Assembly: GCA_012514965.1 (NCBI GenBank)
Contig: JAAYZH010000112.1
Span: forward strand, 1 to 19,075
Reading direction: 5' to 3'
DNA from: Clostridiaceae bacterium
GTDB taxonomy: Bacteria; Bacillota; Clostridia; Saccharofermentanales; Fastidiosipilaceae
Length of the DNA: 19,075 bases
This document shows, one piece after another, positions 1 through 6,102 of the stretch; position 1 is the stretch's first letter; every line of letters starts with the position of its first letter. The translations under genes and the position numbers were made by a program. The notes below the pieces were generated by a model that was not told the DNA's origin, ran no database searches, and was given only the letters and a program-made list of their open reading frames with translations.

Positions 1-155
1 CGGTTTTGGTGGCCGGTAACTTTGGCCGGCAAGAAGTCGAACTCGATGTGTCAACCTACGCAGGCAATTGCCTGCTTACAAACCGGGATGTGCCGCCGAC
101 AATGCACGAGGGCAAACTCCTTCTAAAACCACAGGAACTTATCGTTGTTGAGTAG
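1..155 (+). CDS. C-terminal fragment of a probable GH13 alpha-glucosidase
   Basis: Only the last 50 codons are present, read in the third frame from base 3 and ending at TAG 153-155. The peptide begins VLVAGNFGRQEVEL and ends KPQELIVVE. That resembles the small beta-sandwich domain closing GH13 oligo-1,6-glucosidases and related alpha-glucosidases, where a 'vvaNF' strand is followed by a final strand near the C-terminus. If so, it would hydrolyse alpha-glucosides in the cytoplasm. The catalytic barrel lies outside the window, so the family call rests on this tail alone. It is followed by an intrinsic terminator and is not in the operon of the next gene. Confidence 0.5.
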   Translation, partial: VLVAGNFGRQEVELDVSTYAGNCLLTNRDVPPTMHEGKLLLKPQELIVVE

Positions 156-207
156 TTTAGCCATGGGTGTGGCATAATCATTCAATTTATATTATTCCGG
201 TTCTTAC

Positions 208-240
208 GCCTCAACTCTTTTCAGTTGGGGCGTTTTTGTT
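208..240 (+). terminator. Intrinsic terminator after the GH13-type gene
   Basis: A 9-bp stem, GCCTCAACT (208-216) with AGTTGGGGC (223-231) and one G-T pair, closes a 6-base loop and is followed by a T-run at 233-237. It lies about 50 bases after the stop at 155. This is a classic rho-independent terminator for the upstream gene. Confidence 0.85.
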
Positions 241-275
241 GAAACTTGTTGATGCTTTCACAAAACCACATCCTA

Positions 276-281
276 TATAAT
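276..281 (+). promoter_or_regulatory. Probable -10 box for the cysteine-motif gene
   Basis: A perfect TATAAT stands at 276-281, between the terminator and the gene starting at 356. No good -35 hexamer sits at 16-18 bases: TTGATG at 249-254 is 21 bases away. The promoter is therefore either weak or activator-dependent. It would start transcription near base 288, giving a leader of about 68 bases. Confidence 0.5.
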
Positions 282-355
282 AGAAGTAGTTGATAGTTAG
301 GAGAACGCTTTGAGGGCAACGCGTTTGGATCTTGATGCAGGAGGTGGATATTTTT

Positions 356-982
356 ATGAGCAATCATGAGTTCAAGGGCAGAATCACTTCCGTGCAACCG
401 CGCATCCGTCTGCTTCGCTCCTTTGATGAAGCAACGCACAGCTACCTTGGCTACGCCTTGGTGCTGGATGGCTCAGTAGACGATGTGGCATTGACCTTCT
501 CGATCGGGATTGGGCAGGGCACACAAGCGAAACATGGGCTTAAGGTCAATGACTGCATTTCAGGCCGCTGTGTCGAGGTTGCGGACCCAAGAATCGAACC
601 GGTGGAATACTACAGAGTTACTGGTCTGCATGTACTGACCGTCGGCGAAGGCGGCAACGCTGCAGAGCCATGGGAAACGATTGCGCCGGATCTGCAGGTC
701 TATCGCAAGCGGGGATGCCGAAGGCTAGCTGTGCGCACCTATGCTGCGCAATGCCTGAGTTGTATTTGGGGGGGCCGCATGCCGGTGGAGATCATCGTCG
801 ATAACTGGAACCCTCAGGCGGCGCGCTTGTATCGATTTGAGACTTTTTGCTATGGCCCTTTGAATTGCCGACATTACAAGGCAGGGCCTGAGAGACAGGT
901 GCCGGGACGCAAGGGCGCAACCTATATCGAAGACGACTGGGTGGATGCAATGCACGTCGAGCATCGCAGGCCGGATGAGTAG
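356..982 (+). CDS. Uncharacterised protein with Cys-rich C-terminal motifs
   Basis: The protein has 208 residues. I chose the ATG at 356 over an in-frame TTG at 332 because AGGAGGTG (339-346) lies 9 bases before 356. The N-terminal half (about 5-98) looks like a small beta-rich domain with a GIGQGTQ stretch and two cysteines (67, 72). The C-terminal half carries CLSC (C133, C136), RMPVEIIVDNWNP, then FCYGPLNC (C165, C171), and a KAGP...VPGRKG...EEDW-like ending. The paired cysteines suggest a bound metal such as zinc. I recall similar C-terminal motifs in uncharacterised bacterial proteins but can name no function. No signal peptide or membrane segment is visible. It seems to be monocistronic and unrelated to the sugar genes. 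Confidence 0.75.
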   Translation: MSNHEFKGRITSVQPRIRLLRSFDEATHSYLGYALVLDGSVDDVALTFSIGIGQGTQAKHGLKVNDCISGRCVEVADPRIEPVEYYRVTGLHVLTVGEGGNAAEPWETIAPDLQVYRKRGCRRLAVRTYAAQCLSCIWGGRMPVEIIVDNWNPQAARLYRFETFCYGPLNCRHYKAGPERQVPGRKGATYIEDDWVDAMHVEHRRPDE

Positions 983-1081
983 ACGCAGGACCGGAGCGAT
1001 TCTCTTCGCAGACAACCGTGTTCGGGAGGTCTGCCGACCGGCGTTTCTTGTGGGCACGGCGACAACCCTGAAGTCGAGTCT

Positions 1082-1210
1082 CTAGACACCTTTGCTTGCC
1101 TGCAGAACAATGAGCAAGACCAAGACGAACGGCAATATGAATATTGCAGCAACAACGAAAGCTAAGACCAGGATAATTTTCCCCGCCAGCAAGACTTTTG
1201 CGCTATTCAT
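1082..1210 (-). CDS. Small hydrophobic (single-pass membrane) protein, 42 residues
   Basis: Reading the minus strand from ATG at 1210 to TAG at 1084-1082 gives 42 residues. They start MNSAKVLLAGK, followed by an almost unbroken run of I, L, V, A and F (about 12-36) with a single proline at 27, and end QASKGV. This is a single transmembrane helix with a lysine on each side. A GGAAAGGG sequence lies 8 bases before the ATG, and a good sigma-70-type promoter lies about 57 bases upstream (1267-1295). I do not recognise the family. Small hydrophobic proteins of this size include type I toxins, membrane-enzyme regulators and small stress proteins, and nothing here decides between them. It is convergent with the preceding gene, 99 bases away. 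Confidence 0.6.
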   Translation of the reverse strand: MNSAKVLLAGKIILVLAFVVAAIFILPFVLVLLIVLQASKGV

Positions 1211-1266
1211 GACAGTGGCCCTTTCCGGACAGATCCCTGCTTCACAGTAGTTTCATTCTCTCTTTC

Positions 1267-1295
1267 ATAGTACGTTCTCTTGTGTTTCGGGTCAA
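1267..1295 (-). promoter_or_regulatory. Sigma-70-type promoter for the 42-residue protein
   Basis: On the minus strand TTGACC (1295-1290) and TACTAT (1272-1267) are separated by exactly 17 bases. Transcription would start near base 1260, about 50 bases before the ATG at 1210. Five of six bases match the -35 consensus and four of six match the -10 consensus. Confidence 0.6.
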
Positions 1296-1573
1296 AGTTT
1301 TGCAGCAGACCTTGAGCTCTGTGTACCCAAAATAGGACTACGTGTCACAGATCATCTGTCTGCGGAAACTTGCTCATGAAGACGACTTGTCACATGCGCC
1401 TCAAGGGGAGAGGAGAAAGTCGGTGAACCGTAACCCTTTACGTGAGGGCAAGTGTCATTTGGACGGTTTCTTTCGTGCCCCGATGCCTGTTAAAAAAACA
1501 GTACGAATTTTTGCACCGGAATTTGGCCACTTGTCTGAAAAAATCCGCTTTCAAAGCTGCCTGCTGCTGTGCG

Positions 1574-1582
1574 TGCTAGAAT
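1574..1582 (+). promoter_or_regulatory. Extended -10 promoter of the esterase-dgoA-dgoD operon
   Basis: TGCTAGAAT at 1574-1582 fits the extended -10 pattern TGnTATAAT with one mismatch. Such promoters can work without a strong -35 box, and none is visible 17 bases upstream. The predicted start near 1589 leaves a leader of about 43 bases before the esterase start at 1632. Confidence 0.5.
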
Positions 1583-1631
1583 AAATAGAAAGAAAATTTT
1601 GGCCTCCGGGCCGCTGCAAGGAGATTCAATT

Positions 1632-2441
1632 ATGGCTCTTTTACAAGTAAACTTCTTTTCCCAGGCACTTGGCTTAAGCAGCAGTATGAATGTGATTTTG
1701 CCAGAGGCAGACCAGGGTATCGGTGCTGTACCACTGAATCGAGGCAGTGCGGATCCCCTCGAGCGACAGACTGCGCAACCAGAAGAACAAGGACCCATGC
1801 CGGTGCTCTATCTCCTGCATGGTCTCTCTGATGATCACACGATCTGGGGCCGCCGGACTTCGATCGAACGTTACGTGGCAGGCAAACGTATCGCTGTCGT
1901 GATGCCGGCTGTAAGCAAGAGTTTCTACAGCGATGAAGTGAATGGTATGCGCTACTGGGAATTTATCAGTGAAGAACTTCCGGCAATCGTGAAGACCTTT
2001 TTCAAGGTCTCGGACAAGCGCGAGGATACCTACGTGGCAGGCCTCTCTATGGGTTCCTATGGCGCTGCCAAGCTGGCCTTGAATTATCCGGAACGGTACA
2101 GCAAGGCAGCTATGCTCTCGGGGGGACTCACCCTGATGGCCTCCGTGATTGAGCGTCCTGATTTTGCCTCCCGCATATTCGGTGATGCCTCCGCCTTCCC
2201 CGGCAGCTGCAGTGATCTGGCCCATGTGGCGCGTGAATTGGCGAAGTCCGATCGGCCAAAGCCGGCGTTTTTCACAGCCAGCGGCAAAGCTGATTTCATT
2301 TATGACAGGCACGTCGAATCCAGCAAACTGTTGACAGAACTGGGCTTTGCCGTCGAGAACTACGAGGAAGAGGGCGCGTCACACGAATGGTCTTTCTGGG
2401 ACAAAACAATTCAGATGGCGCTGGAGTGGATGGACTTCTAG
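1632..2441 (+). CDS. Alpha/beta-hydrolase esterase (esterase D / EstA type, PF00756-like)
   Basis: The protein has 269 residues. The ATG at 1632 follows AAGGAG by 8 bases; an earlier in-frame ATG at 1569 lacks such a site and precedes the promoter. It has the family's oxyanion segment LYLLHGLSDDHTIW (59-72), nucleophile elbow GLSMG with Ser139, a likely Asp221 in GKADFIYD, and catalytic His251 in GASHEW. Relatives hydrolyse short acyl esters such as tributyrin or S-formylglutathione, or remove acetyl and feruloyl groups from sugars. About 28 extra residues (26-54, rich in Q, E, G, P) separate the first strands from the oxyanion strand, longer than I expect. No signal peptide is present, so it acts in the cytoplasm. 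As first gene of an operon with dgoA and dgoD it may deacylate the incoming sugar; that role is inference. Confidence 0.85.
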   Translation: MALLQVNFFSQALGLSSSMNVILPEADQGIGAVPLNRGSADPLERQTAQPEEQGPMPVLYLLHGLSDDHTIWGRRTSIERYVAGKRIAVVMPAVSKSFYSDEVNGMRYWEFISEELPAIVKTFFKVSDKREDTYVAGLSMGSYGAAKLALNYPERYSKAAMLSGGLTLMASVIERPDFASRIFGDASAFPGSCSDLAHVARELAKSDRPKPAFFTASGKADFIYDRHVESSKLLTELGFAVENYEEEGASHEWSFWDKTIQMALEWMDF

Positions 2442-2478
2442 AGAACCGGATTCAGGGAAGAACAGAAGGGCAAAGGCT

Positions 2479-3105
2479 ATGTACGAACGAATTTTGCGAA
2501 ATCGGGTAGTTGCGATTTTCCGCAACTTACCGCTGACAGACCTCATTCCGGCTGCAGAAGCGCTCTGTGACGCCGGGGTCAAAAGTCTCGAAGTTACTGC
2601 GAATTCTCTGGACTGGACACAGGGTATTCGCAGGTTGCGAACTCATTTTGGTAGTGAAATTGCCGTAGGGGCGGGTACGATACTTGATCCGGAAACCGCG
2701 GCAGTGGCTGCAGACGCAGGCGCAGAATTCCTCCTCACGCCAAACACAGATGAACGTGTGCTCCTGTACTGTGCGCAGAATGAAATTGCCCTGGTTCCGG
2801 GGGTCATGACACCGAGCGATGTGGGCCTTTGTCTGCGTTACGGCTATGGGCTGATGAAGCTTTTCCCAGCCGGTATCCTTCCAGAGGAATACATCAAGCA
2901 ACTGAAGGGCCCTTTTGGCCAAAGTAATTACATCGCTGTAGGCGGTGTGACCAAAGAAAATGCCAGGCAGTTTATTGACGCCGGCTTCGTCGGACTTGGT
3001 ATGGGTTCGAGCCTGTTGCGCAAGGAGTTGATCGCGGAGAAGGACTGGCAGGGGCTCAAGTATGAGACCCTGGCACTGATCAATGATGTCAACTACCTGC
3101 ACTAG
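2479..3105 (+). CDS. dgoA: 2-dehydro-3-deoxy-6-phosphogalactonate aldolase-like (KDPG/KHG aldolase family)
   Basis: The protein has 208 residues, typical of the class I KDPG/KDPGal aldolases, which split a 2-keto-3-deoxy-6-phosphosugar acid into pyruvate and glyceraldehyde 3-phosphate. Visible features are the acid/base Glu38 (SLEVTANS), the Schiff-base Lys127 in LMKLFP, TPNT (87-90), PGVMTP (107-112), and the phosphate-site GGVTKEN (155-161) and GMGSSL. In E. coli Eda the first motif reads EVTLRT; here it reads EVTANSLDW. As I recall it, E. coli DgoA has NSPQW at this place, so the gene resembles DgoA rather than Eda, in agreement with the dgoD next to it. I chose ATG 2479, preceded by AAAGG, and not the out-of-context upstream start at 2347 inside the esterase gene. 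It starts 37 bases after the esterase and ends 23 bases before dgoD. Confidence 0.85.
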   Translation: MYERILRNRVVAIFRNLPLTDLIPAAEALCDAGVKSLEVTANSLDWTQGIRRLRTHFGSEIAVGAGTILDPETAAVAADAGAEFLLTPNTDERVLLYCAQNEIALVPGVMTPSDVGLCLRYGYGLMKLFPAGILPEEYIKQLKGPFGQSNYIAVGGVTKENARQFIDAGFVGLGMGSSLLRKELIAEKDWQGLKYETLALINDVNYLH

Positions 3106-3128
3106 GTCCAGGCAAGGAGAATTGAATT

Positions 3129-4277
3129 GTGAAGATTAAAAAACTAAGCACGTATTTGGTGCGCCCGCGCTGGTGCTTCTTGAAGATCGAAACGGATGAG
3201 GGGATCTGCGGGTGGGGAGAGCCGGTGATCGAGGGCCGGGCCGCCACCGTCCAGACAGCTGTGCGGGAACTGGAACCCTACCTGATCGGCGCGGATCCGC
3301 TGCAGATTGAAGGCATCTGGAACATGCTCTACCGTTCCGGCTTTTACCGCGGCGGCCCTGTTCTTATGAGCGCGATCGCAGGTGTCGACCAAGCGCTTTG
3401 GGATATCAAGGGCAAGTATTACAACACGCCGGTCTATAGCCTGATGGGCGGTAAGGCCCGTGAGCGTATGCCTGTGTATAGCTGGGTCGGGGGAGACCGT
3501 CCGGCCGATGTGGCTCGGGCAGCGGTCGAGAAGCAGCAGGCAGGCTTCGGCGCGGTAAAGATGAACGCCACTGAGGAACTTCATTATATCGACAGCTACC
3601 GTAAGGTCGATGAGCTGCTCGAGCGCATTGCCTCAATTCGTGAGGCTGTGGGCAAGGACTTTGGCATTGCGGTGGATTTCCACGGGCGAGTCCACAAGCC
3701 CATGGCGAAAGTCCTGCTCAAAGAGCTTTCAGCTTTCAACTTGATGTTTGTCGAGGAGGCCGTTCTCTGTGATAACATGGAAGCTTTCGTGGAGCTGGCG
3801 CGTATTACGCAGATTCCGCTGGCTACAGGCGAACGACTTTTTTCGCGCTGGGACTTCAAGCGGCTTCTGGAGCTCCACTGTATCGACATCATTCAGCCTG
3901 ATGTGTCGCACGCCGGCGGAATCACAGAGGTGAAGAAGATCGCCTCAATGGCGGAGGCGTACGATGTCGCCCTTGCCCCGCACTGCCCGCTGGGACCGAT
4001 CGCTTTGGCCGCCTGTCTGCAAATTGACGCTACCTGTCACAATGCTGTGATCCAGGAGCAGAGTATGGGCATTCATTACAATCAGGATCGGAGTGTTCTG
4101 GATTACCTGCTGAATCCTGAGGTTTTCGACTTCAGCGGGGGAGTTGCTGAACTGCCGACTTTGCCGGGCCTGGGTGTACTGATGAACGAAGATCTGATTC
4201 TAGAGGAAAGTCTGAATCCCCATGCCTGGACGAATCCTGTCTGGCACCATCCGGATGGCTCTGTCGCCGAGTGGTAG
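3129..4277 (+). CDS. dgoD: D-galactonate dehydratase (enolase superfamily)
   Basis: The protein has 382 residues, the same length I recall for E. coli DgoD, which dehydrates D-galactonate to 2-dehydro-3-deoxy-D-galactonate using Mg2+. The start is GTG at 3129, 8 bases after AAGGAGA. The N-terminal capping domain spans about 1-115. The barrel shows metal ligands Asp183 and catalytic His185 (VDFHG), Glu209 (FVEEA), Glu235 (ATGERLF), QPDVSHAGGI (256-265), catalytic His285 (APHCPLGP) and Glu310. These residue numbers coincide with those I remember for the E. coli enzyme, supporting this assignment over other mandelate-racemase-like dehydratases such as gluconate or rhamnonate dehydratase. It is the last gene of the operon and is followed by a strong terminator. 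No dgoK kinase gene lies nearby. Confidence 0.9.
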   Translation: MKIKKLSTYLVRPRWCFLKIETDEGICGWGEPVIEGRAATVQTAVRELEPYLIGADPLQIEGIWNMLYRSGFYRGGPVLMSAIAGVDQALWDIKGKYYNTPVYSLMGGKARERMPVYSWVGGDRPADVARAAVEKQQAGFGAVKMNATEELHYIDSYRKVDELLERIASIREAVGKDFGIAVDFHGRVHKPMAKVLLKELSAFNLMFVEEAVLCDNMEAFVELARITQIPLATGERLFSRWDFKRLLELHCIDIIQPDVSHAGGITEVKKIASMAEAYDVALAPHCPLGPIALAACLQIDATCHNAVIQEQSMGIHYNQDRSVLDYLLNPEVFDFSGGVAELPTLPGLGVLMNEDLILEESLNPHAWTNPVWHHPDGSVAEW

Positions 4278-4294
4278 ATCTATTTTGATCAATC

Positions 4295-4333
4295 AAAAAG
4301 CCGTTGAAGCATTCTCTCTTCAACGGCTTTTTT
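4295..4333. terminator. Bidirectional intrinsic terminator between dgoD and the GH2 gene
   Basis: AAAAAGCCGTTGAAG (4295-4309) pairs without mismatch with CTTCAACGGCTTTTT (4318-4332) around an 8-base loop. The A-run on one side and the T-run on the other give a U-tract in either direction. It therefore serves dgoD on the + strand and the convergent GH2 gene, whose stop is at 4347, on the minus strand. Confidence 0.92.
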
Positions 4334-4346
4334 GCGCTTGCAATCT

Positions 4347-6023
4347 TTATTCAACGTAGCTTGGCTGTTCGCGGAAGAGCTTTTGGACCGTATCGTAGGC
4401 AAGCTTGCCGCGGCGGTACTCGTCGACCACGCCTTTGTTGTTCATGCTGCGGGGGCGGTTAGCGAACCATTCGCTGCTGACTTTCACGTCCGTCAGCTGC
4501 CAGATGAAGATACCGCTGCAACCGTCCTGGGCAAAAATTGCTGAGATCTGAGCTTCGAGAGCCTGACGCTGATATTCTTCTGACCACTTGGGGGCGGCTG
4601 GATTGCGATAGCCATAGACTGCGCCGGCACCGACCTCGGTGATGAGGAAGGGCTTGTCTTGCCCTCCTGCCTGCGTCTGCACCCAGTCGTATAGATCAGC
4701 AAGAAAGTCGCCGGTGGGCAGGGGCACATACCACTCAGGGTAGATGTTGTAGGAGATTACGGTGGAGAGGTCCAGACAGAGCTCGTCTTTCATTTTGCAG
4801 CTGGCTGTGGACCAGGGGCGGGAGGTGTCGAGGTGTTGAATGAGATCAAACTGCTTTTCGTAGCAGCTGCGGCCAAAAACCGTTTCGCTGGCACATTCGT
4901 TGAGTATGCCCCAGATGAAGATAGAGGGATGATTGAAGTGATCGTTGATCATCTCGCGGATTACTTGTTCCGCCTGCTCTTCGAAGTGGGGGTTGCGCAT
5001 CTGTTCTTCGCTGAGTCCGCGAGCGTGATTCTCTTCCCAAACAAGGATGCCTTGTTCGTCGCAAAGGTCGAGGAAGAGCTCGTCATTGGGGTAATGGACG
5101 GTGCGGATCGCATTGCCGCCTAGATCCTTGACGATTTCGATATCCTGCGCAATGGCCTGGAGGGGCAAGGCGCAGCCGAACATGGGATGGTCTTCGTGGC
5201 GGCAGAAGCCTTTGATTCGGAGCTTTTTGCCGTTGAGGAGCAGGTCTTTGCCCTCTGTAAGGATCTCGCGAAAGCCAAAGCGTTCGATCAAGTCGTCATA
5301 AGTACCTTCTGTATCAGACAGTTCTGCAGAAAGATAATGGAGATTGGGGGCTTCGATATCCCACTCCGCAACGTCGGTGAAGGAATAGGTTTGGGTCCAC
5401 TGCGTAGTGCCGTTGGCAGGTAGGACAAGAGGCTCGCTGCACGCCTGGCCTGCGACTTCACAGCACAGTGTGGTCGGCAAGGTTTGCGAAGAGAGGTTGC
5501 GTACCTGGACTGTAACAGCCGCGTCCCACCCTGTAGCGGTCTTCTGCGGGATGACATGCAGATATTCAATAAACGCATCTTCTAAGTGCTCCAGCACTAC
5601 ACCGCGGCTGATGCCGCCATAACTATAATAATCGTTCGGTACATGTAAAGCGCTCACCTCGGAGAACGAGTTGTCGACGCGGACCTCCAGCTTATGCTCT
5701 CCACTCGGCACATTCAGCGCGATGGCGCTAAATGCTGTGTAAGCATTGTAGTGGTGTGCCAAATGCTCACCATCCAGATAAATGTCTGCCGTATGGCTGA
5801 CGCCCTTGAAGACTAGGCGGATGTTGCCGGCGGCTTCGATCAAGCGGCTGTAGCAGCCGCTTCCGCGATAATTTGAGAAGGCGGGCAGGCTCTCCCAGCA
5901 ACCTGGCACGACAATAGGGAAGTGCTGCCCCCGATGCTGGCCGCTGTCTGGCGAAAACATCCAATCGCTGCCGTTCAGGCTCTCGGATTCACGGATTTTG
6001 TTTGTGCAAAAAGTTCTGATCAT
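4347..6023 (-). CDS. GH2 beta-glucuronidase-like glycoside hydrolase, cytoplasmic
   Basis: The protein has 558 residues with the GH2 layout: a sugar-binding jelly roll (about 15-150, with YRGSGCYSR and LVFKGVSHTADIYLDG), an immunoglobulin-like domain (155-250) and a TIM barrel (255-555). The acid/base is Glu376 in GILNEC and the nucleophile Glu463 in FLITEVG. Near the end SMNNKG contains N528-x-K530 at the place of the Asn-x-Lys pair that binds the carboxylate in E. coli beta-glucuronidase (N566/K568 from memory). This favours a beta-glucuronide or beta-galacturonide substrate over a galactoside. It is shorter than E. coli GusA (about 603). No signal peptide is seen. GAGGGGG stands 4-10 bases before the ATG. 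It is transcribed alone, divergent from the ABC operon, so its substrate may be what that importer brings in. Confidence 0.85.
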   Translation of the reverse strand: MIRTFCTNKIRESESLNGSDWMFSPDSGQHRGQHFPIVVPGCWESLPAFSNYRGSGCYSRLIEAAGNIRLVFKGVSHTADIYLDGEHLAHHYNAYTAFSAIALNVPSGEHKLEVRVDNSFSEVSALHVPNDYYSYGGISRGVVLEHLEDAFIEYLHVIPQKTATGWDAAVTVQVRNLSSQTLPTTLCCEVAGQACSEPLVLPANGTTQWTQTYSFTDVAEWDIEAPNLHYLSAELSDTEGTYDDLIERFGFREILTEGKDLLLNGKKLRIKGFCRHEDHPMFGCALPLQAIAQDIEIVKDLGGNAIRTVHYPNDELFLDLCDEQGILVWEENHARGLSEEQMRNPHFEEQAEQVIREMINDHFNHPSIFIWGILNECASETVFGRSCYEKQFDLIQHLDTSRPWSTASCKMKDELCLDLSTVISYNIYPEWYVPLPTGDFLADLYDWVQTQAGGQDKPFLITEVGAGAVYGYRNPAAPKWSEEYQRQALEAQISAIFAQDGCSGIFIWQLTDVKVSSEWFANRPRSMNNKGVVDEYRRGKLAYDTVQKLFREQPSYVE

Positions 6024-6061
6024 ACGTTCCCCCTCAAGAATTAGTGATTCTATTGCTTTTA

Positions 6062-6090
6062 ACTATAGAGATGCGCGTCGGTGTTTTCAA
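6062..6090 (-). promoter_or_regulatory. Sigma-70-type promoter of the GH2 gene
   Basis: On the minus strand TTGAAA (6090-6085) and TATAGT (6067-6062) are separated by exactly 17 bases, ending about 40 bases before the GH2 start at 6023. A second -35-like TTGACA stands just upstream (6102-6097) but has no matching -10 box. Confidence 0.7.
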
Positions 6091-6102
6091 TCTCCCTGTC
6101 AA

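Larger units (their letters stand above)
1211..1631 (+). other. 420-base gap: promoters plus one possible folded RNA element
   Basis: No convincing gene lies here. It holds the minus-strand promoter at 1267-1295 and the extended -10 at 1574-1582. Between them, 1386-1452 can fold. CTTG (1386-1389) pairs with CAAG (1449-1452), CCTCA (1399-1403) with TGAGG (1443-1447), and AGGG (1404-1407) with CCCT (1434-1437). Inside is a CGG-TGAA-CCG hairpin (1421-1430). I could match it to no riboswitch class by eye, and no promoter was seen just before it. A short inverted repeat CTGTT-AAAAA-AACAG lies at 1487-1501. Confidence 0.3.

Noticed and set aside
1342..1584. 80-codon + strand frame starting with GTG
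   Set aside because: No proper ribosome site, the residue mix is not protein-like, and it runs through the predicted promoter of the esterase operon.
4347..6023. Beta-glucuronidase acting on glucuronic acid side chains of xylan
   Set aside because: Those side chains are alpha-linked in glucuronoxylan and need alpha-glucuronidases, none of which is seen here. The GH2 enzyme must have another beta-glycoside substrate.
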